Part shown: piece by piece, positions 32,854-40,966 of the stretch
Layout: each line of letters opens with the position of its first letter
How positions within the stretch are numbered: position 1 is the first letter of the stretch
NCBI GenBank assembly: GCA_022825185.1
Contig: JAJDYK010000176.1
Coordinates: 23,955-87,954 of the forward strand
Source of the DNA: Candidatus Latescibacterota bacterium
GTDB lineage: Bacteria; Latescibacterota; UBA2968; UBA8231
Reading direction: 5' to 3'
Length of the DNA stretch: 64,000 bases
Made by a program: the position numbers and the translations under genes
The notes under the pieces: model-generated
What the model was told of the DNA's origin: nothing
The model's database searches: none
What the model saw: the letters and a program-made list of their open reading frames with translations, nothing else

Positions 32854-34653
32854 TCAGTAAGCTAGCCCTACTAGCAGGGACCGATCTTCAGAGCCAGTAT
32901 CCGTATCAATGGAAAGCTGTAAGATGTAGAGTCCAGGTGGCACAATAGCACCGCTCTCGTCCAAGCCGTCCCAGGTTACGTGCTGTGGCCCATTGAGCGC
33001 GCCACTTTTTTGCAAGTGCCGTACCGGGCGGCCCGCGAGATCGTACACAATTAGGTCGGCGGGCACCTGTGAGAGCGCGCGCAGCAAGATGTAGGACACC
33101 TGTAACTGGTCGTTGACTCCATCGCCGTTGGGACTGAATACTGGCGGATCAGCCTTCAATTCGAGGACGAGTTCTTGGCGCAACGCGCCTTGGATAGACA
33201 GGCGATCGGCTTGGGCTTCGGGGGTGGCGTCTCCAGCCACCACGTCTTGGCCGAGTTCGCCAGTCTGGCTATCGAAAACCTTGGCGAAAAAAGTGGTGCC
33301 ATAGACAGTCACCATGGCCTCAAATCGGATGCGCAAAAGCTGTCCCGATTCGGTCACTCGGTCATCGGTCAGTTGGATGGCCAGCCTGCTCTCGTCCTGC
33401 GCGTTCTCCTCTATAAAGGATACGGGAACCCCGTCTAGCTCAACGCTGTTGACCGTCGCCTTGAAAGGCGTGCGGATTTCCACGCGGTCGAATCCATCGT
33501 TGGCTGCGGCAAAAGTCGAGCGAATGTAGTAGGAGAAGGTATTGCTCTCGCCGAGAGTGACCGTCGCTGGAGTGATCTCGGCCGTCAGTTCTTCGGCTAG
33601 TGTCGGGATCGAATAGTCAAAGGAGAACGAATCGACAAAGGCCGACTGGCGCGCGTCCTCGGACGAAAACAACAGGCGAAACTGGACGTAGCGGCGGTTG
33701 CCCGGCGAGAGTAGATCGCCAAAGAAGTCCTCGTATGGTGCCGACCAAGGACTCCACTCGTCGATGTTGTCGACGATCTCACCCTTATCGGACGAGGTCA
33801 GATCGTCGTACTCGTCGGCCGCCTCGGGTGAGCCTATCGGCAAGATGGGTTCTTCCTGCCGGTCCTCGCCCTCAAAGACCTCGGTTTTGCGATAGTAAAT
33901 TTTGGGATCGGGCACCGTGCCCGTGCGCGTCTGCAATACTACGTTAGTCAAAGGGTCGGAACGGGTCTGGAGGCGAATTCGGCCAAAGTTGGCCGCCTCA
34001 CCGAGGTCGATGACTTCGGTGAGATAACTGCCGGTGGGCGCGAACCCATCGCCAAAGACCTCGACTTCCTCGATGATAAATTCTTGGCCCGAGCGGCTAA
34101 TTAGGCGGAGGAAGCGCACGAATTGGAGAGGGATGCGAACGTCAATATCCGATTCGCTTTGTTCGAGATTTGCGCTGACTTGGTTAATAAAGGCGATCGG
34201 CAGATCTTCTCTCAGTTGCGCGGGGTTGCCATCGTGAACAAAAAGCTCATAGGCGCGGAGAAAGATGTCGGGGTTGCCCTGAAAGCGGATGCGGTTGATC
34301 GGCAAGATCGCGCCTAAGTCAATAAGCATAGAGGTGCCGTCGGGGCGCCGCTCGCGCGTGACGCGCCAGAAGGTCTCTGTGTTGCCGTCGGTGAGTAGGC
34401 CGGTCAGATCCTCGCGCGACTGGGGCGAGGAAATGTTGCCCCCTCGCCGCTTCAGGGTGAGAATTTCGACGGCATTGGTGGTCGAGTCCACTACGGCTGG
34501 GAGCAGAACCGATGCGTCGGTGGTGAGTCCAGTCAGTTCGCCGACATCACTCCATGCAAAGCCAGAGCCTCCCGCGGTCCACACTTCCACGGCACCAACC
34601 GTCCTAGCACCTAACAGAATGCAGATCAATAGCCTAAATTGCCACTTGAACAT
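32854..34653 (-). CDS. Exported discoidin-like protein with C-terminal FlgD-like domain (short type)
   Basis: The 599-residue protein starts at an ATG with GAGAGG 11 bases upstream. It has a signal peptide ending near GARTVGA, a discoidin-like domain (LTDGNTETFWRV, LIDLGAILPINRIRF, VRFLRLISRSGQEF), then TEVIDLGEAANFGRIRL and EWSPWSAPYEDF, an Ig-like stalk (ITPATVTLGESNTFSYY) and the FlgD-like C-terminus (FSPNGDGVNDQ, IVYDLAGRPVRHL, WDGLDESGAIVPPGLY) ending in LAY. Its closest relative in the window is the protein at 28629. The first gene after the terminator at 34687-34720, it lies 34 bases from that hairpin, so transcription probably depends on read-through from the CBM9-like gene. Confidence 0.78.
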   Translation of the reverse strand: MFKWQFRLLICILLGARTVGAVEVWTAGGSGFAWSDVGELTGLTTDASVLLPAVVDSTTNAVEILTLKRRGGNISSPQSREDLTGLLTDGNTETFWRVTRERRPDGTSMLIDLGAILPINRIRFQGNPDIFLRAYELFVHDGNPAQLREDLPIAFINQVSANLEQSESDIDVRIPLQFVRFLRLISRSGQEFIIEEVEVFGDGFAPTGSYLTEVIDLGEAANFGRIRLQTRSDPLTNVVLQTRTGTVPDPKIYYRKTEVFEGEDRQEEPILPIGSPEAADEYDDLTSSDKGEIVDNIDEWSPWSAPYEDFFGDLLSPGNRRYVQFRLLFSSEDARQSAFVDSFSFDYSIPTLAEELTAEITPATVTLGESNTFSYYIRSTFAAANDGFDRVEIRTPFKATVNSVELDGVPVSFIEENAQDESRLAIQLTDDRVTESGQLLRIRFEAMVTVYGTTFFAKVFDSQTGELGQDVVAGDATPEAQADRLSIQGALRQELVLELKADPPVFSPNGDGVNDQLQVSYILLRALSQVPADLIVYDLAGRPVRHLQKSGALNGPQHVTWDGLDESGAIVPPGLYILQLSIDTDTGSEDRSLLVGLAY

Positions 34654-34686
34654 AGCGCGTGTCGCCTCTCACTTCCATAGACAAAA

Positions 34687-34720
34687 ACAAGGGGAGGGGA
34701 ATCCATTCCCCTCCCCTTGT
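34687..34720 (-). terminator. Strong hairpin with T-run after the CBM9-like gene
   Basis: ACAAGGGGAGGGGAAT (34687-34702) pairs perfectly over 16 bases with 34705-34720. On the minus strand the stem is followed by TTTTTGT. It lies 44 bases after the CBM9-like stop. It should attenuate, not necessarily abolish, transcription into the discoidin/FlgD-like genes downstream. Confidence 0.8.
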
Positions 34721-34764
34721 GAACTTACTTAAGACGAAGACTGCTAAAGACTGCTAAAGTCTAT

Positions 34765-35673
34765 TTATAGCTCTTCGCCTACCAGCGACTTGATCTGCCC
34801 CCAAGAGCTTTCCTCGACCGCCGTGACTTCTGCGATCTGAGTCAGGAAAATATCGGGCATGCCGCCGCTGTTCATAAACTGCTCGGCCATGCTGTACTGG
34901 GCCTGCCAGAAGAATCCGTTCTCGCAGCACTCCTCAGAAAGCGGATCGTTGCCGTTGGCGTTGAGACCTTCGTCGGCGTCGTCAACCGAGATTGACATGC
35001 CGATGGTCTGCTCAGCCGCGAGCGTCCACACCGTGCTGGCGTCCGGGCCGCCGCTGATCGAGAGCGGATCCATCAATTCGGCACTGAACTCGTAGTAGTA
35101 CTCTTGGCCTTGGTTGACGTGACCGGCCTCGACGAAGTCGGTGTGAGTCCACCAGAAGTTTAGAGCGTCTTGCTCGAAATTGCCCAGTGCGCCGTTGTAC
35201 ATCTGGACGCGCGAGAACTGCTCGGAGAAGCTCAGGCACATCTGGTAGGCCGGCTGCAAGTCTTGGTCGTTGGGTGCCGAGTACGGGCCGCCGCCTTGGT
35301 TGTCGGGATCGAAATGCACTTCGCAGTTGTCGTCGCGGAAAGTGCAGGTGGGGTTCTTATCGACGATCAGGAAGTCGTCGTGGACGTGAATCATGGCGTG
35401 GACGCGGTTGTTGGCGTCGCTCCAGCCGATGATTAGGTCGATGAATAGATCATCGGCGTCGTCGGCACCGCCGGTCAGCGGATTCATGTCCTCAATAGTA
35501 ACCTCAAAGCTGCGATCAACCCAAGCCCAGTCGGCATTGTCGCCGTCGATGGTGGGCAGGGCGTTGCTGGGGATCCCCACGGCGAAAAAGAGCGGTACTT
35601 CAGCTGGCTCCTGCGCGAAGGCAGCACCAGCGACGAGCAATACGCCTAGAGTTAAAGCTAGGACTTTGCGCAT
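34765..35673 (-). CDS. Exported CBM9-like protein (copy 1)
   Basis: The protein has 302 residues, starting at the ATG at 35673 that lies eight bases after AGGAGG; the longer in-frame start upstream reads through the leader terminator and is rejected. Signal peptide MRKVLALTLGVLLVAGAAFA is cleaved near AQEP. The mature domain (LPTIDGDNADWAWVD, DDLFIDLIIGWSDANNRVHAMIHVHDD) has the pattern of family 9 carbohydrate-binding-like domains. Two cysteine pairs are conserved (CTFRDDNC, EECCENG). The C-terminus is SSWGQIKSLVGEEL. It is highly similar over its full length to the protein at 44336-45253. No FlgD-like sorting domain is present, so it may be periplasmic or released. Sugar binding is predicted by fold resemblance only. 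Regulation: promoter at 35815-35843 and leader terminator at 35718-35743. Confidence 0.8.
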   Translation of the reverse strand: MRKVLALTLGVLLVAGAAFAQEPAEVPLFFAVGIPSNALPTIDGDNADWAWVDRSFEVTIEDMNPLTGGADDADDLFIDLIIGWSDANNRVHAMIHVHDDFLIVDKNPTCTFRDDNCEVHFDPDNQGGGPYSAPNDQDLQPAYQMCLSFSEQFSRVQMYNGALGNFEQDALNFWWTHTDFVEAGHVNQGQEYYYEFSAELMDPLSISGGPDASTVWTLAAEQTIGMSISVDDADEGLNANGNDPLSEECCENGFFWQAQYSMAEQFMNSGGMPDIFLTQIAEVTAVEESSWGQIKSLVGEEL

Positions 35674-35717
35674 TGTTAAATCCTCCTCGATAGTTTCTGT
35701 AAGTAAAAGGTTGAAGG

Positions 35718-35743
35718 AAAAAGCCCGCCATAGGTCAGCGGGC
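35718..35743 (-). terminator. Leader terminator/attenuator of the CBM9-like gene
   Basis: GCCCGC (35738-35743 on the minus strand) pairs with GCGGGC (35723-35728) around a nine-base loop and is followed by TTTTT. It lies about 70 bases downstream of the promoter at 35815-35843 and about 45 bases before the start codon, so it sits in the untranslated leader. An open frame of 12 codons plus stop (35798-35760, MKGGLRYQPLHF) precedes it. Either a regulated attenuator or a terminator of the gene upstream is possible; the position after the promoter favours the first. Confidence 0.55.
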
Positions 35744-35814
35744 AGAATTGCGAGATTGCTCAAAAGTGCAGCGGTTGGTACCTCAAACCTCCTTTCATGG
35801 GCAATTTTTGCATC

Positions 35815-35843
35815 ATTATATAAGTATTAAGTAAGGTAAGCAA
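35815..35843 (-). promoter_or_regulatory. Sigma70-type promoter of the CBM9-like gene
   Basis: On the minus strand TTGCTT and TATAAT are separated by 17 bases in an AT-rich stretch. The -10 is a perfect consensus. It lies between the stop of the 35889-38234 gene and the CBM9-like gene. Confidence 0.65.
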
Positions 35844-35888
35844 ATAAATATGTGTTTGGCTGTCAAGATTTTTTTGTCCGCTAATTTC

Positions 35889-38234
35889 CTAGTAAGCTAC
35901 GGAAATTAGCGCTTGCGTCTTCTCGTCGCCAGCATCGCCTTCGACGAGGACTTCGAGCACGTATAGGCCTGGAGCCACCCGGTCACCATGGCTATCGCGG
36001 CCATCCCAAACGAGCTTGTACAGGCCGGCGCGGCTGTCTTCGCTGCGGTCGTACACCGGGCGACCGACGAGGTCGTACAGGCGCAATCGCAGGGGACGCG
36101 GTGCTAGCACATTGACCAGTGCGATTTCTAGCGTCAGTTCGTCGTTGATTCCGTCGCCGTTGGGGGTAATCGCTTTGGACGAGAAGGACATATTGGCGAG
36201 TAATTCCCGAGAGATTGGCAAGCTGACGATGTTGGTGCTGCTCTCGACCAAGTCAGTGGCGTCGCCCGGGTCCACGCGCTGCCGCACGCTCTCGTCTTGG
36301 CCGCTGTCCTGCAAAAAGACGTCAAAGCGCGTCGATTGCCGGAATACCGAGGATGCAAACTTCAGTTCGATGAGTTGGTCACTGAGGATGCGGTTGGGCA
36401 GATGGACTAGGAAACCACTTGCGGTGGTGTCCATTTGTGCATCGAGCGCGGTGCCATTGTGTGCGACGCTCGTAAATTGCACCGGTGTGTCCGACTCGAC
36501 GGCGAGGCGGTCGAATCCGCTGGCATTTTCCGGTCGCAAGTAATAAGTAAACTCCGTCAGTACTCCTGGTAGGGCCTGCTGAGGAGAAATTTCGCCGAGT
36601 ACGCGACCGGCGAGCGGTTGGGTGAAATTGACGGCCAAGTGGTCGAGAGAAGCCCCCACAGTCGGCGAATCCGAGGTCATGCGCACGTCGATTTCGAGGT
36701 AGCGGCGCGGCGAGGGCGAGAGAAAAGCCTCGCCTGAGAAGCTGTAAATGCGGCTCCACGCACTCCAATCGCCGCCCGCAGCGAGAGTGGTGTCAATCGG
36801 GCCTTTGAAGCTGGGAATGAGCTTGTTGTACTTCCGTTCGGTAACTTCCTTGCCGTTTTTGTCGCGGAACGTGTACGTCTCAATGACCTCATTGCCGGTA
36901 CGGGTGCGAATCTCAATGCGCGTACCGGGCGGCTCGTCGCCGCTCCACTCCACGGAGTTGAGGTTCTTGCCGGCCCCCAAGTCGATCAGGGGTGAGCGGA
37001 AATCGACCTCCGAAGGGAAGCCCTCGCCGAAAATTTGAATCTCGTCGGTGGTCCCACCCGCTCCGCAGCCGGGGACTCTGTTGATGCCGCCCTCCTCGCC
37101 GAGCCTTTGGAAGGAATAGCAACTGGTGTCCCAATACTTCCAGAAGATGCGGACAAAGCGAGTCGGCAATAGGTTGAAATGGTGATCCACTAGGCCCTTG
37201 GAGGTCTGACTCCCAGGCGAGGCACCGGAAAAGTGCTTAGTCCACAGGCGCGTGCCGTCGGGCGAAAGCGAGCCGTCCGAGGTCATAAACTCGTAGAAGC
37301 GGAAGCCCCAGCGCCGGCGGTGAACGTAGTGGTTGGTGGTAATGCCGCCGCCAAACCCGGAACGCACCACCACGCCACCGATAATCCGCGCTTGATCGAC
37401 CCAATAGACCGCACCCAAGTCGAGGACCATGTGGGCTAGGATGTCGGTGAGACCCCTAGAGGCCGTGCCGGCACGCCAGCGCTCGTACAAGTCGCCGTCA
37501 AAGAGCGCTTTTGCCTTGCCGAGGGGCTGCGAGTCGTTGCTGGCAAGATTAATGTTGATATCAACGGCCCCGCCGCGCTCCAATAGCCCGAGGGCGATGT
37601 TGTCGCCGATGGTCTCGACTTCTACCTCGACGAGGCGTGCATCGGGCACTAGGAGCAGCGGCTCAAAGCGGATGAATTGGATTGGCTCTTCGTCGATTTG
37701 CTCTATTTGATACGTCACCCGATGGCGGCTGTTTTCCTTAATGCGCTCTTTGACGCGATAGATTAGAGAGCCTTCAATAGGTGCGGCGATAAAGTCGGTT
37801 TCCGGTTCGCCGGTCGAAAGCAGGAGGTCGAAAAGTTTAAAGGGCGGAGCCTCCGCATCGAATACCAAGGCGACGCTTTTGGCCGAGACTGCGCGGCCTA
37901 GGTCAATCTCGATAAACCACTCGTCCGGGCCGGCCTCTGGATCGGGTGCCCAGCCGGTCGCTGGATTGCCGTCAATAGCCAAACGAGCGGTGTTGAGGTT
38001 GGAGCCTGCGTTGCGGATCCCGCCGCCGAATTCGTCCAAATCGCGCACGGCGTCGGTTCCCTTCTCAATCCGGGTTGGCTGAATCGTGCCCGACGGCGTC
38101 AATTCCACTGCACCTAGGGGCAGATTCTCCCATTGACGCCAGTCGCGCACCGAGTCGTAGCGTATCTGGTCGGCTGATAGGAGATAGCTACTGCCCAAGA
38201 CCAAAACGGCGGAGAGGGCCATGCGAAAATTCAT
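35889..38234 (-). CDS. Exported discoidin-like protein with C-terminal FlgD-like domain (long type)
   Basis: The protein has 781 residues. The ATG at 38234 follows AGGAGGAAGGCATTT; an upstream in-frame start covers the promoter-like intergenic region and is not supported. After the signal peptide come a discoidin-like block (FGGGIRNAGSNLNTARL, DGNPATGWAPDP, FIEIDLGRAV), a second one (HMVLDLGAVYWVDQARI) and DWSAWSRIY with SPSPRRYLEIDVR. An Ig-like stalk (ISPQQALPGVLTEFTYY) and a C-terminal FlgD-like domain (ITPNGDGINDE, LYDLVGRPVYDR, WDGRDSHGDRVAPGLY) follow, with the sequence ending in VAY. It is a full-length paralogue of the protein at 30435. It is the first gene of the surface cluster and is divergent from the FGE-like gene. 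Confidence 0.78.
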   Translation of the reverse strand: MNFRMALSAVLVLGSSYLLSADQIRYDSVRDWRQWENLPLGAVELTPSGTIQPTRIEKGTDAVRDLDEFGGGIRNAGSNLNTARLAIDGNPATGWAPDPEAGPDEWFIEIDLGRAVSAKSVALVFDAEAPPFKLFDLLLSTGEPETDFIAAPIEGSLIYRVKERIKENSRHRVTYQIEQIDEEPIQFIRFEPLLLVPDARLVEVEVETIGDNIALGLLERGGAVDININLASNDSQPLGKAKALFDGDLYERWRAGTASRGLTDILAHMVLDLGAVYWVDQARIIGGVVVRSGFGGGITTNHYVHRRRWGFRFYEFMTSDGSLSPDGTRLWTKHFSGASPGSQTSKGLVDHHFNLLPTRFVRIFWKYWDTSCYSFQRLGEEGGINRVPGCGAGGTTDEIQIFGEGFPSEVDFRSPLIDLGAGKNLNSVEWSGDEPPGTRIEIRTRTGNEVIETYTFRDKNGKEVTERKYNKLIPSFKGPIDTTLAAGGDWSAWSRIYSFSGEAFLSPSPRRYLEIDVRMTSDSPTVGASLDHLAVNFTQPLAGRVLGEISPQQALPGVLTEFTYYLRPENASGFDRLAVESDTPVQFTSVAHNGTALDAQMDTTASGFLVHLPNRILSDQLIELKFASSVFRQSTRFDVFLQDSGQDESVRQRVDPGDATDLVESSTNIVSLPISRELLANMSFSSKAITPNGDGINDELTLEIALVNVLAPRPLRLRLYDLVGRPVYDRSEDSRAGLYKLVWDGRDSHGDRVAPGLYVLEVLVEGDAGDEKTQALISVAY

Positions 38235-38450
38235 AAATGCCTTCCTCCTTACACGTATCGCAGAGGATGAACCTCCCAATGACATATTCCTTCTTAATAT
38301 AATGTTAAAAAAGAAGTAATCTAATACTAAAAAATACCCGCGCCGCATGACAGGGCAAATGAGTTGCCCGCAGGCTGAGCGGAATTCGCGCTCTGTTTAT
38401 ATCTTACTTTCCAACAGCCTGAACCAAACCTTTGTGGAGGATATGCCAAT
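38235..38450. promoter_or_regulatory. Divergent AT-rich intergenic region
   Basis: This 216-base gap separates the minus-strand surface cluster from the plus-strand FGE-like/peroxidase operon. It holds a strong AT-rich core at 38285-38335 with a TATAAT at 38298-38303 (plus strand) and TATATT on the other strand. No well-spaced -35 box was found. GTGGAGG near 38432 is the ribosome-binding site for the plus-strand gene. Confidence 0.4.
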
Positions 38451-39362
38451 ATGATAGGCCGAATTGCCCTCTGTGCGCTGATCGCCCTGCCGGTTTGTGC
38501 GCAGCACGAGAAAGTCGAGCGGAGTGTCCCGCTGCCTACGGGTTGGCCCACTGCTATGGTCCTAGTGCCGGCCGGGTTTTTCCCCCGGGGCATGGAAGGC
38601 GAAGCCTTTGACGAGCAGCCCGTGCGCGACATTTACCTCGACGCGTACCTGATCGACAAATACGAGGTCACGGTGGCGCAATGGGGAGAGTACCAGCGCG
38701 ACACGGGTGCGATGATCCCGGAGTGGACCTTGCAGAATACGGCTGCGCGGCAAAACCACCCCATTACACTGGTGACGTGGTACGACGCCGAGGGCTTCTG
38801 CCAGTGGGCTGGCAAGCGATTGCCCACAGAAGCCGAATGGGAGCGCGCCGCGCGCTGCGACGATGGCCGCAAGTATCCCTGGGGCGACGGCCTCGATGCC
38901 TTTCGCGCCAATTACTTCCAGAGCAACGATCCGTTTGAACGCGGCTTTGGGGCCATCCTCAGCACTAACCCCGTCGGCTTTTTCGATGGTTCCAATCGGG
39001 ATGGCTACCAAACGCGAGACGGCTCCAGTCCCTTTGGGGCCTACGACATGGTGGGCAATGTCTTCGAGTGGACCAACGACTGGTATCATCCGAGCTACTA
39101 CACCGTTGGCCCAGACATCAATCCCCAAGGACCGGATAAAGGCGTCGTCAAGGCTGTGCGCGGCGGCTCGTACGCGGTTGACGCCAGCCACGTACGGCCC
39201 TCGTACCGAGCGCGGGATGCCCCTGATTTCAAAGGCCCGGATGTGGGGTTTCGCTGTGCCGCCAGTGCTGCTCTAGGCACGGGTACGGTGCTGCACCGCA
39301 AGACGTGGGGCGCGATAAAGAGTACTCCGCTATTCTGGCCGAAAGGGGGGGACCATGAATAA
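38451..39362 (+). CDS. FGE-sulfatase-fold protein lacking the catalytic cysteines
   Basis: The 303-residue exported protein has a formylglycine-generating-enzyme (SUMF1) fold: MVLVPAGFFPRG, DEQPVRDIYLDAYLIDKYEVTVAQW, RLPTEAEWERAAR, YPWGD, YDMVGNVFEWTNDWY, RGGSY and the terminal GFRCA. True FGEs carry two copper-binding cysteines after RGGSW; here the stretch reads RGGSYAVDASHVRPSYRARD without them, so sulfatase activation is unlikely. Such cysteine-less versions are common and may be binding or structural proteins. The signal peptide is short (IALCALIALPVCAQ). It overlaps the peroxidase gene by eight bases, indicating coupling; a role in maturation or anchoring of that peroxidase is possible but unproven. 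Confidence 0.85.
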   Translation: MIGRIALCALIALPVCAQHEKVERSVPLPTGWPTAMVLVPAGFFPRGMEGEAFDEQPVRDIYLDAYLIDKYEVTVAQWGEYQRDTGAMIPEWTLQNTAARQNHPITLVTWYDAEGFCQWAGKRLPTEAEWERAARCDDGRKYPWGDGLDAFRANYFQSNDPFERGFGAILSTNPVGFFDGSNRDGYQTRDGSSPFGAYDMVGNVFEWTNDWYHPSYYTVGPDINPQGPDKGVVKAVRGGSYAVDASHVRPSYRARDAPDFKGPDVGFRCAASAALGTGTVLHRKTWGAIKSTPLFWPKGGDHE

Positions 39363-40965
39363 ACTGAGATATCTAACCATCGCTGCCGCGCTGACCTTGT
39401 TCGCCAGTGCCGTCAGCGCACCGGGACAGGAAGACGACCTGCGGCAGCGCTTTGGCCTTCAGTCGGTGCCGCCAGTGCCCTATCCCGAGAACAACCCCTA
39501 CAACCCCGATCGCGTCGAGTTGGGCCGCTTGCTATTCTTCGATCCCATTCTCAGCGGCGAGAAAGACACAGCCTGCGGTACCTGCCACCTGCCGACCTTT
39601 GGCATGGCCGATGGGCTACCACTCGCGGTGGGCGTTGGGGGCAAGGGCTTGGGGCCGGAGCGGGTGCCCGGGGTTTCGGCCATTACCGGCGACACTGTGA
39701 TTACCGAGCCGCGGCACACCATGACTCTCTTTAATGTCGGTTACAACGGCGACGAGTCCGGGCTGCCCTCGCCCAAGGGCTTCATGCTGTGGGACGGCAA
39801 GGATCGCGGGCTGGAGGCGCAAGCGCTACGGCCGCTCATCGTACGCGTAGAGTTGCGCGGCGATGCCTATGAGCGCGAGATGGCCGTCGATAGCGTGCTA
39901 ACGCGGTTGCGGGGGATTCCCGAATACGTCGCGCTCTTTGAGCAAGCCTTCCCGGCTGAAGCCGATTCCGTGGCCCGGCAATTGCCACGCCTCGGCTGCG
40001 CGCACGACCCGACGCCCTTGCAGTCGGTCATTACGCGCTCGACCTTTGGCCGGGCCATTGCCGCGTTTGAGCGCGAGCAAAACACGGTCAACACCGCGTA
40101 CGATCGCTACGTGGCGGGCGACGACGAGGCTCTGACGCTGGCACAAAAGCGCGGGCTTGAGCTCTTTCACACCAAGGCGCGCTGCGTCAACTGCCATAGC
40201 GGCCCGCTGTTTACGGATTCGAGTTTTCGCGCCCAAGGAGTCGAACAGATCGGGCCGGGCCGAGCGTCGGCTACGACCAATACTGGGACCCCGCGTCCGA
40301 CTGGGAGAGACGAGGGGCGCTTCCTCAATACGGGCAACCGCAGCGACATCGGTGCTTTCCGCGTGGTGGGATTGCGCCAGATTGTGCAGACGGCCCCCTA
40401 CATGCACGACGGCGCTCTGGCGACACTGGAGGATGTCATCGAGTTCTACGACCGCGGCGGCGGCGACGAAGCCTCCGTCCCCGCTGAGAATATCGATCCC
40501 GAATTAGTGCCGCTAAACCTAAGTGCCGAGGAGAAGCAAGACCTGTTGGCCTTCATGCACGCTCTGACTGATTCGACGATAGCGGTTCACGTGCCAGCGC
40601 GAGTGCCCAGCGGGTTGCCGCCGGCTGGGTTGGAATTGGCCGCTGAGGCAGGGCTGGTGATCCCGGTTCCCGCGCCAGCGGCTCGACCGGTGGCTGTGCG
40701 AGTGTTCAATTTTCCCAACCCCTTCAACGCCTCAACCTCGATCTCAGTGGCACTGCCGGAGGCCGGCGAAGTCGATATTGAGGTGTACAATATCTTGGGT
40801 CAGATGGTGCGGCGGCTGTTTAGGGGCTATCGACCAGCCGGCGTTTATCAGCTAGCGTGGGATGGGCGCGACGAGGATGGGCGAGCGGCTGCCAGCGGCG
40901 TGTATCTCGTCTCGGCGCAGCTGGGTGGTGCGCGCTACCTAGCGCGGATGACCCTCGTGCGTTGA
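39355..40965 (+). CDS. Dihaem cytochrome c peroxidase/MauG-type protein with FlgD-like C-terminus
   Basis: The 536-residue exported protein has two haem c motifs, CGTCH at 74-78 and CVNCH at 277-281, and the APYMHDG segment (Met350-His351) typical of the bacterial CCP/MauG family. The catalytic part ends near residue 405. A proline-rich linker leads to a C-terminal FlgD-like Ig domain (FNFPNPFNASTSI, VYNILGQMVRRL, WDGRDEDGRAAASGVY), a type seen in secreted FCB proteins as a sorting or anchoring signal. It likely reduces peroxide, or oxidises a partner, at the outer surface. It begins inside the end of the FGE-like gene (eight-base overlap) and ends one base before the CRTAC-TPR gene, so the three form an operon. 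Confidence 0.9.
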   Translation: MNKLRYLTIAAALTLFASAVSAPGQEDDLRQRFGLQSVPPVPYPENNPYNPDRVELGRLLFFDPILSGEKDTACGTCHLPTFGMADGLPLAVGVGGKGLGPERVPGVSAITGDTVITEPRHTMTLFNVGYNGDESGLPSPKGFMLWDGKDRGLEAQALRPLIVRVELRGDAYEREMAVDSVLTRLRGIPEYVALFEQAFPAEADSVARQLPRLGCAHDPTPLQSVITRSTFGRAIAAFEREQNTVNTAYDRYVAGDDEALTLAQKRGLELFHTKARCVNCHSGPLFTDSSFRAQGVEQIGPGRASATTNTGTPRPTGRDEGRFLNTGNRSDIGAFRVVGLRQIVQTAPYMHDGALATLEDVIEFYDRGGGDEASVPAENIDPELVPLNLSAEEKQDLLAFMHALTDSTIAVHVPARVPSGLPPAGLELAAEAGLVIPVPAPAARPVAVRVFNFPNPFNASTSISVALPEAGEVDIEVYNILGQMVRRLFRGYRPAGVYQLAWDGRDEDGRAAASGVYLVSAQLGGARYLARMTLVR

Positions 40966-40966
40966 A

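Noticed and set aside
38451..39362. Functional sulfatase-activating FGE
   Set aside because: The two active-site cysteines after RGGSY are absent and no sulfatase gene is in the window.
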